Positions 40,822 through 49,277 of a stretch of 64,000 bases of DNA are shown in pieces. Each line of letters opens with the position of its first letter. Position 1 is the first letter of the stretch. Source of the DNA: Catellatospora bangladeshensis (lineage in GTDB: Bacteria; Actinomycetota; Actinomycetes; Mycobacteriales; Micromonosporaceae); contig NZ_BONF01000033.1 in NCBI RefSeq assembly GCF_016862575.1, forward strand, positions 88,529 to 152,528, written 5' to 3'. The notes beneath the pieces are model-generated. The model ran no database searches. It saw only the letters and a list, made by a program, of their open reading frames with translations, and had not been told where the DNA came from. A program made the translations under genes and the position numbers.

Positions 40822-41334
40822 TCAGCGGCGGGGGCGGGGGCTCGGGCGGCGGCGCAGGGCGGCGACGGCACCGGCGGCCTGGGCGTGCAGGCGGGTGCCC
40901 TCCAGGCGGCGGGAGAGCGCGCTGGCCAGCCACAGCGCGCCGCCGCCGAGCAGCAGCACGCCCAGCCCGGTCAGTGCGGTGGCCCCGGCGGACGGGCCGG
41001 ACGTGCCCGTGCGCGGCAGCTCGTCGTCGCCACCGCCGCCGCCGTGGTCGCCGTCGTCATCGCCGTCGTCGTGCTGGCGGCCGGTCGCGGTCTTGGAGGG
41101 CACCGGGTCCTTGCGCGACGGTCCGACCGACGGTCCGGCCGAGGGTGCGGTGCTGGGCACGGCCGACGGCGTCGCCGAGTGCGTGCCGTAGCCGCGGTGC
41201 TTGGGGCGGTCGTCGGGCCGGGCGCCGGCGGGACCGGCGGTCAGCAGCATCATCGCGGCGGCCGCCAGGGCCAGCAGCACCGCCGCGAGGGCGGCGAGGA
41301 GGGCCTTGGGGAAATGCTGCCGCGTCATGAGCAT
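40822..41334 (-). CDS. Putative LPxTG-type cell wall surface protein
   Basis: 170 residues. A signal peptide (KALLAALAAVLLALAAAAMMLLTAGPAGA) is followed by a Ser/Pro/Thr and Asp/Gly-rich low-complexity stretch, then LPRTG, a membrane segment (ATALTGLGVLLLGGGALWLASAL) and a long Arg-rich tail. This is the layout of a sortase substrate, where the wall anchor would be joined at Thr of LPRTG. The 29-residue cytosolic tail is longer than the few basic residues usual after the anchor. It has no functional domain and may be a small stalk. GAAGGA lies upstream of the ATG at 41334. No sortase gene is in the window. Confidence 0.72.
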   Translation of the reverse strand: MLMTRQHFPKALLAALAAVLLALAAAAMMLLTAGPAGARPDDRPKHRGYGTHSATPSAVPSTAPSAGPSVGPSRKDPVPSKTATGRQHDDGDDDGDHGGGGGDDELPRTGTSGPSAGATALTGLGVLLLGGGALWLASALSRRLEGTRLHAQAAGAVAALRRRPSPRPRR

Positions 41335-41525
41335 GGGTCGTCCTTCGCTGCCGCCCGGGGGCGGGTAGGTGGGCACGTCCGCGAAGCCCTGAGCCGGGCT
41401 GCGGCACCAACCTCTCAACGCGGCTGACCTGCGGCGGATACGGGAATGTGGCGATTTCGGCGGATTCACCGAGCGCCCCCGCGGAGCGTCCGTCCAGTTT
41501 AGAGCTTCATCAATCTGGCATGGAC

Positions 41526-41547
41526 ATTAACAGTTAAGAGAGTTAAT
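41526..41547. promoter_or_regulatory. AT-rich dyad upstream of the chitinase gene
   Basis: ATTAAC and GTTAAT invert around 10 bases with extra TTAA between, in a clearly AT-rich patch about 30 bases before the chitinase start. A regulator site or promoter is possible; the known Streptomyces chitinase direct repeat was not seen. Confidence 0.35.
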
Positions 41548-41578
41548 AATCAGGGCCATCCATTCCCGAGGAGGGCCC

Positions 41579-43879
41579 GTGATCAGAAGATCCCGCATCG
41601 TCTCCGCCGCCCTGTCGCTGCTGGTCGCGGGCGGTATCCTCGCCGTCGCCAGCCCGGCGTCCGCGGCCAACCTGCTGGCCAACCCCGGCTTCGAGACCGG
41701 CACCCTGTCGCCGTGGGCGTGCACCGGCGGCCTCGGCTCCGTGGTGAGCACCCCCGTCCGCTCGGGCACCAAGGCGCTGCAGGGCGCCGCGTCCGCCTCG
41801 GACAACGCCAAGTGCGCGCAGACCGTCTCCGTGCAGCCGAACACGGCTTATGTGCTCACCGGCTGGGTGCGCGGCAACTACGTCTACCTCGGCGTCACCG
41901 GCGGCGCGTCCACCTGGACCCCGGGCGCGGCCGCGTTCACGCAGCTGAGCGTCTCCTTCACCACCGGCGCGTCGCAGACCAGCGTCGAGGTGTACACCCA
42001 CGGCTGGTACGGCCAGGGCACCTACTTCGCCGACGACCTGAGCCTGGACGGCCCCGGCGGCACGGGCGTGCCCGGTGTGCCCGGCACCCCGTCGGCCGGC
42101 ACGATCACCAACACGTCCATCGCGCTGTCCTGGGGCGCCTCCAGCGGCACGGTGACCGGCTACCGGGTGTACGAGGGCACCACCGTGCGGGCCACCGTCA
42201 CCGGCACCTCGGCCACCATCTCCGGCCTGGCGGCGTGCTCGGCGCACACGTACACGGTCGCGGCGTACAACAGCACCGGCGAGTCGGCCAAGAGCGGCGC
42301 GGTCAGCGCCACCACCACGGGCTGCACCAGCGTGCCGCCGACCCCGGGCGGGCTGGCCGTCGGCGCGATCACCAACACCTCGATCGCGCTGTCCTGGAAC
42401 GCCTCCTCCGGCGCCACCGGCTACCGCGTGTACGAGGGCACCACCCAGGTCGCCTCCGGCACCGGCACCAGCGCGACGATCAGCGGCCTGGCCGCCTGCT
42501 CGGGGCACAGCTACACGGTCGCCGCGTACAACGCCTCGGGTGAGTCGGCCAAGAGCGGCGCGGTCAGCGCCACGACCACGGGTTGCACCACGGTGCCGCC
42601 GACGCCGGGCAACCTGCGGACCACCGCGATCGCCAACAACTCGGTGTCGCTGGCCTGGAACGCCTCCACGGGCGCCACCGGCTACAAGGTGTACGAGGGC
42701 AGCACCGTCGTCGCCACGGTCACCGGCACCACCGCCACGATCAGCGGCCTGGGCACCTGCTCGACGCACGGCTACCAGGTGAGCGCGACCAACGCGGCGG
42801 GCGAGTCGGCCAAGAGCGGGGTGCTCAGCGTGACCACCACCGGCTGCGTGAGCACCGGGCTGCCCAAGCACGCGCTGATCGGCTACCTGCACGCCAGCTT
42901 CGCCAACGGCTCCGGCTACCTGCGCATGGCCGACGTGCCCGCCTCCTGGGACATCATCAACCTCGCCTTCGGCGAGCCGACCTCGGTGACCTCGGGCGAC
43001 ATCCGCTTCCGGCAGTGCCCCGCGGCCGAGTGCCCGGGGGTGGAGAGCGAGGCGGACTTCATCGCCGCCATCCGCGCCAAGCAGGCGCAGGGCAAGAAGG
43101 TGCTGATCTCCATCGGCGGCGCCAACGGCCAGGTCCAGCTCACCAGCACCGCGGCCCGTGACACGTTCGTCAGCTCGGTCAGCGCCATCATCGACAAGTA
43201 CGGCCTGAACGGCCTCGACATCGACTTCGAGGGCCACTCGCTGTACCTGAACCCCGGTGACGGCGACTTCCGCAACCCGACCACCCCGGTCATCGTCAAC
43301 CTGATCTCGGCCCTGCGCACCCTCAAGTCGCGCTACGGCTCGAACTTCATCCTGACGATGGCCCCCGAGACGTTCTTCGTGCAGCTCGGATACCAGTTCT
43401 ACGGCGGCACGTGCAGCGGCTGCGACACCCGGGCGGGCTCCTACCTCCCGGTCATCCACGCCCTGCGCAACGACCTCACCGTGCTGCACGTGCAGGACTA
43501 CAACTCCGGCCCGATCATGGGCCTGGACAACCAGTACCACAACATGGGCGCCGCGGACTTCCACATCGCCATGACCGACATGCTCAAGGCGGGCTTCACG
43601 GTCGCCAACACCGGCATCACGTTCCCGGCCCTGCGCCAGGACCAGATCGCCTTCGGCGTCCCCGCCGCGGTCAGCGCCGGCGGCGGCTACACCACCCCCG
43701 CCCAGGTCCAGCAGGCCGTCAACTGCCTCGTCAAAAACCAGACCTGCGGCGGCTACACCCTCCGCGGCGGCACCATCCCCGACTTCCGCGGCCTGATGAC
43801 CTGGTCCATCAACTGGGACAAGTACTACGGCTGGGAGTTCTCCAACTCCCACGAACCCTTCCTCAACGCCCTCCCGTAA
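41579..43879 (+). CDS. Secreted modular GH18 chitinase
   Basis: 766 residues. Signal peptide to Ala29, then a carbohydrate-binding-like domain (NLLANPGFETGTLSPWAC... DDLSLDGP, residues ~30-155), three fibronectin type III modules of about 85 residues that each end in SAKSG..S.TTTGC, and a GH18 catalytic domain from about residue 425 (HALIGYLHASFANG). The catalytic stretch is LNGLDIDFEGH, with the proton-donor Glu at its end; the first Asp of the DxxDxDxE motif is Asn here. MAPETFFVQ and MTWSINWDKYYGWEF fit bacterial ChiD-like enzymes. GAGGAGGG precedes the GTG. It is followed by a strong terminator. Confidence 0.93.
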   Translation: MIRRSRIVSAALSLLVAGGILAVASPASAANLLANPGFETGTLSPWACTGGLGSVVSTPVRSGTKALQGAASASDNAKCAQTVSVQPNTAYVLTGWVRGNYVYLGVTGGASTWTPGAAAFTQLSVSFTTGASQTSVEVYTHGWYGQGTYFADDLSLDGPGGTGVPGVPGTPSAGTITNTSIALSWGASSGTVTGYRVYEGTTVRATVTGTSATISGLAACSAHTYTVAAYNSTGESAKSGAVSATTTGCTSVPPTPGGLAVGAITNTSIALSWNASSGATGYRVYEGTTQVASGTGTSATISGLAACSGHSYTVAAYNASGESAKSGAVSATTTGCTTVPPTPGNLRTTAIANNSVSLAWNASTGATGYKVYEGSTVVATVTGTTATISGLGTCSTHGYQVSATNAAGESAKSGVLSVTTTGCVSTGLPKHALIGYLHASFANGSGYLRMADVPASWDIINLAFGEPTSVTSGDIRFRQCPAAECPGVESEADFIAAIRAKQAQGKKVLISIGGANGQVQLTSTAARDTFVSSVSAIIDKYGLNGLDIDFEGHSLYLNPGDGDFRNPTTPVIVNLISALRTLKSRYGSNFILTMAPETFFVQLGYQFYGGTCSGCDTRAGSYLPVIHALRNDLTVLHVQDYNSGPIMGLDNQYHNMGAADFHIAMTDMLKAGFTVANTGITFPALRQDQIAFGVPAAVSAGGGYTTPAQVQQAVNCLVKNQTCGGYTLRGGTIPDFRGLMTWSINWDKYYGWEFSNSHEPFLNALP

Positions 43880-43891
43880 CCCACCCCACCC

Positions 43892-43926
43892 GGCCCGGCC
43901 CGCACCACGCGGGCCGGGCCTCTTTT
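43892..43926 (+). terminator. Rho-independent terminator of the chitinase gene
   Basis: GGCCCGGCCCGC and its perfect complement flank a 5-base loop (43892-43920) and are followed by TCTTTT. This is the only classical stem-plus-T-run terminator noted in the window. Confidence 0.9.
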
Positions 43927-43927
43927 G

Positions 43928-43990
43928 CGTTGATCATGAACTTATGGCACGGCTCGACGGCGTGTCATGGCCACAACTTCATGATCGACG
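43928..43990. repeat. Family B inverted repeat, copy B2
   Basis: 63 bases, arms CGTTGATCATGAACTTATGG and the complementary CATGATCGACG end, with the loop GCTCGACGGCGTGTC. It is in the opposite orientation to B1 and B3. It lies just beyond the chitinase terminator, before the convergent small gene. Confidence 0.87.
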
Positions 43991-44008
43991 GGCGCTGCGA
44001 GGCGCCGG

Positions 44009-44197
44009 TCAGTCGAGGAGGCGGCGGCGTTTCATGTCCATGCCGCCCAGGCCGAGTGGGATGTCCGGGTCTGAGTGCTGGTCTTCGCCGGCGCTCACGG
44101 TTTCGCTGGTGCTGGTGCGGGAGTGCTCGCTCGCGAAGTCGGGCTCCTCCTCCAGTGGGTCGGACAGGGCGGGCAGCTGTACCTGTTCGGGCTGCAT
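44009..44197 (-). CDS. Small acidic hypothetical protein
   Basis: 62 residues, acidic Glu/Asp/Ser-rich with a basic end (MDMKRRRLLD). There are no cysteines or membrane segments. It lies between palindromes B2 and B3, convergent with the chitinase and divergent from egtA. The frame is open further upstream to 44302, but that part runs into B3. The ribosome site before the ATG at 44197 is weak. It could be a real small protein or a chance frame. Confidence 0.45.
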   Translation of the reverse strand: MQPEQVQLPALSDPLEEEPDFASEHSRTSTSETVSAGEDQHSDPDIPLGLGGMDMKRRRLLD

Positions 44198-44255
44198 GTG
44201 GCCATTGTCCGCCCGGCCGGGGGTTGGCGATCCGCCGATCCGGGAATCACACGGC

Positions 44256-44318
44256 TGTCGATCAGGAAGCTGTGCCCATGACACGCCGCCGAACCGTGCC
44301 ATAAGTTCATGATCAACG
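44256..44318. repeat. Family B inverted repeat, copy B3 (left arm diverged)
   Basis: The right arm CATAAGTTCATGATCAACG is identical to B1's; the left arm (TGTCGATCAGGAAGCTGTG) has drifted. The inner CATGACACGCCG..CCGTGCC is shared with B2. It lies in a region between divergent gene starts (44197 and 44401), so it is not at a gene end. Confidence 0.82.
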
Positions 44319-44400
44319 CGCCGGAAGCGGGGTGGGGGTGGCGGGGAGGGGGTAGGTTGGCGGTCTCTGGTGACCCAGGGTTGTGGGGGGTGAGCGGAGC

Positions 44401-45618
44401 GTGTGGCAGCAGGAGATGGTGGAGGTCGAGGCCCGGATCGGGGATCGGGCCGAGGCCGAGGGGTATGTCGCGAAGGTGTGCTTCAAGACGGGGCCGCCGG
44501 GGCGGGTGGGGATCGAGCTGGAGTGGACCACGCACCACCGGGGGGATCCGGCGCGGCCGGTGGATCCCGGGGTTCTCGGCTCGGCGCTGGGGGAGCACGC
44601 CCCGCGCAGCCTGGTGCCGGACAGCCCGCAGGCCCCGCTGCCGTATGGCGGCCGGGTCACCCTCGAACCGGGTGGGCAGGTGGAGATATCCACCGATACC
44701 AGTGACTCTCTTGCCGGTCTGCTCGACGCCACCACGGCTGATCTGGAGCAGCTGACCGGTCTTCTGGATCGTGCGGGCCTGGTGCTCGCCGGGCAGGGCT
44801 GTGACGCCCACCGGCCCGCCCGCCGGATCCTCGACACGCCGCGGTACGCCACGATGGAGCGCGTCTTCGACCGCTTCGGCCCGTACGGCAGGCAGTGGAT
44901 GTGCGGCACGGCCAGCGTGCAGGTGTGCCTGGACGCGGGGCTGCCGGAGCGGGTGGGCGCGCGCTGGCGGGCGCTGCACGCGGTGGGCCCGGCGCTGGTC
45001 GCCGCGTTCGCCACGTCGCGCCGCTACGCGGGGGTGGACACGGGCTGGGCGTCCAACCGGATGCGCGCCTGCCTGGCGGCGGATCCGATGCGCAACGGGC
45101 CGCCCGCCGCCGACGGTGCGGACCCCGTGGCGGCGTGGGCCCGCCGGGTGCTGGACACACCTTTGCTGTGTGTACGCCGCGACGGCCCGTGGGACGTGCC
45201 ACCCGGCTTGACCTTCGCCGACTGGATCGGCGGCGCGCTCACCCCGGCACCGACCTATGCCGACCTCGACTACCACCTGAGCACCATGTTCCCGCCGGTC
45301 CGGGCACGCGGCTACTTCGAGGTGCGTTATCTGGACATGCAGCCGGGCATGGACTGGGTGGCGCCGGTGGCGCTGCTGACCGCCCTGTTCGCTCGCGAGG
45401 AGACGGTGGACGAGGCGCTCGCGGTGGCGGCCCCGGCCGAGGGGCGCTGGATCCAGGCGGCCCGGCACGGGCTGGCCGACCCGGCGATCGCCGCGGTGGC
45501 GCCGCGCCTGCTCGACCTGGCCGTGGGCGCACTGGGGCAGACGGACCTGCCCGCCGCCACGGCGGGGGCGGTGACCGAGGCGGCCACCCGGCGCCTGCAC
45601 GAGGGAGGGCTGAGATGA
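44401..45618 (+). CDS. egtA: Ergothioneine biosynthesis glutamate-cysteine ligase EgtA
   Basis: About 405 residues. Makes gamma-glutamylcysteine from glutamate and cysteine, the sulfur donor for EgtB. GRVGIELEWTTHH is the ATP/Glu-binding start of the GCS2 fold; GGRVTLEPGGQVEIST and MCGTASVQVCLDAG are further active-site segments, and PPVRARGYFEVRYLDMQPG is near the end of the fold. The GTG at 44401 is used; another GTG at 44383 and ATG 44416 are possible. Its stop overlaps egtB by four bases (ATGA). First gene of egtABCD. Confidence 0.93.
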   Translation: MWQQEMVEVEARIGDRAEAEGYVAKVCFKTGPPGRVGIELEWTTHHRGDPARPVDPGVLGSALGEHAPRSLVPDSPQAPLPYGGRVTLEPGGQVEISTDTSDSLAGLLDATTADLEQLTGLLDRAGLVLAGQGCDAHRPARRILDTPRYATMERVFDRFGPYGRQWMCGTASVQVCLDAGLPERVGARWRALHAVGPALVAAFATSRRYAGVDTGWASNRMRACLAADPMRNGPPAADGADPVAAWARRVLDTPLLCVRRDGPWDVPPGLTFADWIGGALTPAPTYADLDYHLSTMFPPVRARGYFEVRYLDMQPGMDWVAPVALLTALFAREETVDEALAVAAPAEGRWIQAARHGLADPAIAAVAPRLLDLAVGALGQTDLPAATAGAVTEAATRRLHEGGLR

Positions 45619-46916
45619 CGACGGGACTGCGGGAGCGGGCGGCGGCGGAGCTGGCCCGGACCCGGGAGCGCAGCATCGGCCTGACCGACGCGGTGGACGA
45701 CGACGACCTGGTGCGCCAGCACTCCCGGCTGATGTCGCCGCTGGTGTGGGACCTGGCGCACGTCGGCAACCAGGAGGAGCTGTGGCTGGTGCGCGACGTG
45801 GGCGGCCGGGAGCCGGTCCGCGCCGACATCGACCAGCTCTACGACGCGTTCAAGCACGCCCGCGCCGACCGCCCCGAGCTGCCCCTGCTCGGCCCGGCCG
45901 AGGCGCGGGCGTACGTGCGCCGGGTGCGCGACCAGGTGCTGGACCTGCTGGACACGGTGGAGCTGGAAGGGCGGCCGCTGGTGGAGCAGGGCTTCGCCTT
46001 CGGCATGATCATCCAGCACGAGCAGCAGCACGACGAGACCATGCTGGCCACCCACCAGCTGCGCCAGGGCGACCCGGTGCTGGTCGCGCCGCCGCCCCCG
46101 CGCTCGCGGCAGCCGGTGAGCGGGGAGGCGTTCATCCCCGGCGGGGCCTTCGAGATGGGCACCTCGCTGGAGGCGTGGGCGCTGGACAACGAGCGCCCCG
46201 CGCACACCGTGCACGTGCCGCCCTTCTTCATCGACCGCGCGCCGGTGACCAACGCGCAGTATCAGGCGTTCGCCGACGCGGGCGGGTACGCCGATCAGCG
46301 CTGGTGGAGCGCGTCGGGCTGGGCGCACCGGCAGGCGGCGGGGCTGACCGGGCCGGGGCACTGGCACGGCGACGGCACGTACACCCGGTTCGGGCGGCGG
46401 GAGCCGATCGTGTCGGACGAGCCGGTGGTGCACGTGTCCTGGCACGAGGCGAGCGCGTACGCCGCCTGGGCCGGGAAACGGCTGCCCACCGAGGCGGAGT
46501 GGGAGAAGGCGGCCCGGCACGACCCGGCGGCGGGGCGCTCGCGCCGCTTCCCGTGGGGCGACGAGGATCCGGCGCCCGAGCACGCCAACCTGGGCCAGCG
46601 CCACCTGAGCCCGGCGCCGGTGGGCGCGTACCCGGCGGGGGCGTCGCCGTACGGCGTGCACCAGCTGATCGGGGACGTGTGGGAGTGGACCTCCTCGCCG
46701 TTCGGCGGGTACCCGGGGTTCGCCGCGTTCCCGTACCGGGAGTACTCGGAGGTCTTCTTCGGCGACGAGTACCGGGTGCTGCGCGGCGGCTCGTTCGGCA
46801 CCGACGCGGCGGCCTGCCGGGGCACGTTCCGCAACTGGGACTACCCGGTCCGGCGGCAGATCTTCAGCGGCTTCCGCTGCGCCCGCGACCCCCGCCCCGA
46901 GGAGCTGAGCCGCTGA
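45615..46916 (+). CDS. egtB: Ergothioneine sulfoxide synthase EgtB
   Basis: 433 residues. Iron enzyme that joins gamma-glutamylcysteine to hercynine with oxygen. The N-terminal DinB-like domain gives the three metal ligands His49 (LAHVGNQEE), His135 and His139 (IIQHEQQHDE). The C-terminal half is a formylglycine-generating-enzyme-like domain (FIPGGAFEMGTS, GKRLPTEAEWEKAAR, GDVWEWTSSPF, LRGGSFGTD). Translation is coupled to egtA by the ATGA overlap with GAGGGAGGG upstream. Length and motifs agree with mycobacterial EgtB. Confidence 0.95.
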   Translation: MTTGLRERAAAELARTRERSIGLTDAVDDDDLVRQHSRLMSPLVWDLAHVGNQEELWLVRDVGGREPVRADIDQLYDAFKHARADRPELPLLGPAEARAYVRRVRDQVLDLLDTVELEGRPLVEQGFAFGMIIQHEQQHDETMLATHQLRQGDPVLVAPPPPRSRQPVSGEAFIPGGAFEMGTSLEAWALDNERPAHTVHVPPFFIDRAPVTNAQYQAFADAGGYADQRWWSASGWAHRQAAGLTGPGHWHGDGTYTRFGRREPIVSDEPVVHVSWHEASAYAAWAGKRLPTEAEWEKAARHDPAAGRSRRFPWGDEDPAPEHANLGQRHLSPAPVGAYPAGASPYGVHQLIGDVWEWTSSPFGGYPGFAAFPYREYSEVFFGDEYRVLRGGSFGTDAAACRGTFRNWDYPVRRQIFSGFRCARDPRPEELSR

Positions 46917-46917
46917 C

Positions 46918-47652
46918 ATGTGCCGCCACCTGGTGTACCTCGGACCGCCGACGCCGCTCGCGGCGCTGCTGGTGGAGCCGCCGTACGGGCTGCAGCACCA
47001 GACCTGGGCGCCGCGCGACATGCGCGGCGGCGGGACGATCAACGTGGACGGCTTCGGGGCGGGCTGGTACACCCCCGCCGGGCCGGTGCGCTACCGGCGC
47101 GCGGTGCCGATCTGGACGGACCGGAACTTCGCCGCGCTGGCCCGGGTGACCTCGGTGGGCGCGGTGCTGGCGGCGGTGCGCTCGGCGACGCCGGGCATGA
47201 CGGTGAGCGACGACGCGTGCGCGCCGTTCGCCGCCGACGGCTGGTTCTTCAGCCACAACGGGTTCGTCGCGGGCTGGCCGGACACCATGGCCAAGCTGGC
47301 CGAGCGGCTGCCGGTGACGGACCTGCTGACCATGGACGCGCCCACGGACGCCGCGTTCGTGTGGACGCTGGTGCGCAACCGCCTGCACGCCGGGTACGGC
47401 CCGGCCGAGGCGCTGCGCGCGACGGTGGCGGAGGTGAGCGCCGCCGCGGCCGGTTCCCGGCTGAACCTGCTGCTCACCGATGGGGAGAAGGCGTACGGGA
47501 CGACCTTCGGGCACGCGCTGTCGGTGTTCCACGCCGCCGGCCGGGTCCTGGTCGCCTCGGAACCCTTCGACGACGATCCAGGCTGGGTGCAGGTGCCCGA
47601 CCGCCGCCTCGTGGTGGCCGGCCCTGCCGCGTACACCGTGGAGGAGCTGTGA
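46918..47652 (+). CDS. egtC: Ergothioneine pathway glutamine amidotransferase-like hydrolase EgtC
   Basis: 244 residues. Removes the glutamyl group from the gamma-glutamyl sulfoxide intermediate. The sequence begins Met-Cys-Arg-His; Cys2 becomes the N-terminal nucleophile after Met removal, as in class II amidotransferases. GFGAGWYTPAG, SVGAVLAAVRSATPGM, and WFFSHNGFV are family segments. It starts one base after the egtB stop and overlaps egtD by GTGA. Confidence 0.94.
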   Translation: MCRHLVYLGPPTPLAALLVEPPYGLQHQTWAPRDMRGGGTINVDGFGAGWYTPAGPVRYRRAVPIWTDRNFAALARVTSVGAVLAAVRSATPGMTVSDDACAPFAADGWFFSHNGFVAGWPDTMAKLAERLPVTDLLTMDAPTDAAFVWTLVRNRLHAGYGPAEALRATVAEVSAAAAGSRLNLLLTDGEKAYGTTFGHALSVFHAAGRVLVASEPFDDDPGWVQVPDRRLVVAGPAAYTVEEL

Positions 47653-48614
47653 AACTCGACGTCTACCTCACACCCGACGACCTGAGCGAACAGCTGCGGG
47701 TGGACGCCCGCGAGGGCCTCACCGCGAAGCCGAAGTGGCTGCCGCCGAAGTGGTTCTACGACGCGTACGGCAGCGACCTGTTCGAACGCATCACGAAGCT
47801 GCCCGAGTACTACCCGACCCGGGCCGAACGCGCGGTGCTGGCCGCGCACGCCGCCGACATCGCCCACGAGACCGGCGTGAAGACGCTGGTGGAGCTGGGT
47901 TCCGGCTCGTCGGACAAGACCCGGCTGCTGCTGGACGCCATGCACGAGGAGGGCACGCTGGCCCGGTTCGTGCCGCTGGACGTCTCGGAGACGGCGCTGC
48001 GCTCCGCTGCCAAGGCGATCGACAGCGACTACCCGGAGCTGGAGGTGCACGGCATCGTCGGCGACTTCAGCCACGATCTCGACCGCATCCCGGGCGGCGG
48101 CGGCCGGATGATCGTGTTCCTGGGCGGCACCATCGGCAACCTGGCGCCGGCCGAGCGCGCGGCGTTCCTGGCCGAGGTGCGCGACGTGCTCGGCGAGGGC
48201 GAGTGGCTGCTGCTCGGCACCGACCTGGTGAAGGATCCGCAGACGCTGGTCGCGGCGTACGACGACGCGGACGGGGTGACCGCCGAGTTCAACCTGAACG
48301 TGCTGCGGGTGCTCAACCGCAGCCTCGGCGCCGACTTCGACCTGACCGCGTTCGAGCACGTGGCGGTGTGGGACCCGCGGCACAGCTGGATCGAGATGCG
48401 GCTGCGGGCGCTGCGGGACATGACGGTCGAGGTGCCGGCGCTGGAGCTGGAGGTGGGCTTCCGGGCCGGTGAGGAGATCCGCACCGAGATCTCGGCGAAG
48501 TTCGACCGGCACCGGGTGGAGGCGGAGCTGGCCAAGGCCGGGTTCGCGGCGGAGCACTGGTGGACCGACCCGCAGGGCCGGTTCGCGGTGACGCTGGCGC
48601 GGGCGGTGGAGTAG
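47649..48614 (+). CDS. egtD: Histidine N-alpha-methyltransferase EgtD
   Basis: 321 residues. Trimethylates histidine to hercynine with SAM, the first committed step of ergothioneine synthesis. The SAM site VELGSGSSDKTRLLLDA, the VPLDVSETALRSAAK loop, the VFLGGTIGNLAP turn and the substrate-binding Tyr-containing N-terminal PPKWFYDAYGSDLFERIT are all present. The GTG start overlaps egtC's stop. EgtE (the final C-S lyase) is not encoded in this operon, so it must be elsewhere or replaced. Confidence 0.95.
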   Translation: MKLDVYLTPDDLSEQLRVDAREGLTAKPKWLPPKWFYDAYGSDLFERITKLPEYYPTRAERAVLAAHAADIAHETGVKTLVELGSGSSDKTRLLLDAMHEEGTLARFVPLDVSETALRSAAKAIDSDYPELEVHGIVGDFSHDLDRIPGGGGRMIVFLGGTIGNLAPAERAAFLAEVRDVLGEGEWLLLGTDLVKDPQTLVAAYDDADGVTAEFNLNVLRVLNRSLGADFDLTAFEHVAVWDPRHSWIEMRLRALRDMTVEVPALELEVGFRAGEEIRTEISAKFDRHRVEAELAKAGFAAEHWWTDPQGRFAVTLARAVE

Positions 48615-48630
48615 CCGGATCGTGCCCGGC

Positions 48631-48660
48631 GGCGGTGGCGGTGATCTCACCGCCACCGCC
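48631..48660. terminator. Perfect palindrome after egtD
   Basis: 30 bases, GGCGGTGGCGGTGA and its exact complement around TC. It lies 17 bases after the egtD stop, so it is the likely end of the egt operon. There is no T-run. Confidence 0.75.
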
Positions 48661-48730
48661 GTGTCGTCGGCCCCGGCGCACTGGCGGCCCGCGGGTGAGC
48701 GGGGTCACCGCCGCGCACAATTCAACGCCG

Positions 48731-48761
48731 TTGACTTAGGCCGCTGTGGCGGAGCTATGCT
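48731..48761 (+). promoter_or_regulatory. Putative promoter of the MarR-phosphotransferase pair
   Basis: TTGACT (48731-48736) and TATGCT (48756-48761), 19 bases apart. Expected transcription start near 48768, just before the palindrome at 48778. Confidence 0.5.
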
Positions 48762-48777
48762 TGTGTTCACGCATTAG

Positions 48778-48791
48778 TTGCGGATCCGCAA
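48778..48791. promoter_or_regulatory. Putative MarR operator
   Basis: TTGCGGATCCGCAA, a perfect 14-base palindrome placed between the promoter and the MarR start codon, the usual site for autorepression. Confidence 0.65.
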
Positions 48792-48806
48792 GCTGTTGGA
48801 GTCGCC

Positions 48807-49277
48807 GTGGCCACCCAGCACGACCAGCTCGCCGAGGACATCGGCCTGTTCCGCCGCGCGCTCATCCCCGACTTCCTGCTCGGCCTGCTGCGCCGGATGG
48901 GCGACGCCGAGCCGAACCTGCTTCAGATGGCCACGCTGTACGTGCTCGACACCGGCCCGCACCCCACCGTGCGGAACCTCGCCGAGCAGCTCGGCCGGTC
49001 GATGTCGGTGACCAGCCGGCTGATCGACCAGATGGTGCGGCGCGGCTGGGTGGCGCGGGACGAGGACGCCGCCGACCGGCGGGCCAAGCGGGTGCGGATC
49101 ACCGAAACGGGCCGCGACTTCCTGCGCTCCTTCGAGCAGGTGCGGGCCCAGGCCCAGCGCGAGCTGATGACGTATCTGACCGACGAGGAGCAGCGCGTGG
49201 TCACCGAGGCCATGGCGCTGCTCGGCAAGGCATCCAGGAGGCACATCGATGAGCGAGCGCACCATGCCGGCCGCTGA
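48807..49277 (+). CDS. MarR-family transcriptional regulator
   Basis: 156 residues. Winged helix core TVRNLAEQLGRSMSVTSRLIDQMVRRGWVARDEDAADRRAKRVRITETG with the basic wing (DRRAKRVRIT), flanked by dimerisation helices. MarR proteins bind palindromes and release them on binding phenolic or drug-like ligands. A perfect palindrome lies just upstream, so autoregulation is likely. GGAG precedes the GTG. The 3' end overlaps the start of the phosphotransferase-like gene by 29 bases, tying the regulator to that enzyme. Confidence 0.92.
   Translation: MATQHDQLAEDIGLFRRALIPDFLLGLLRRMGDAEPNLLQMATLYVLDTGPHPTVRNLAEQLGRSMSVTSRLIDQMVRRGWVARDEDAADRRAKRVRITETGRDFLRSFEQVRAQAQRELMTYLTDEEQRVVTEAMALLGKASRRHIDERAHHAGR

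Noticed and set aside
41543..43852. 769-codon minus-strand frame opposite the chitinase
   Set aside because: It has the Val/Gly/Ala/Asp/Arg composition typical of antisense shadows in GC-rich DNA, while the plus strand has a full modular chitinase with signal peptide.
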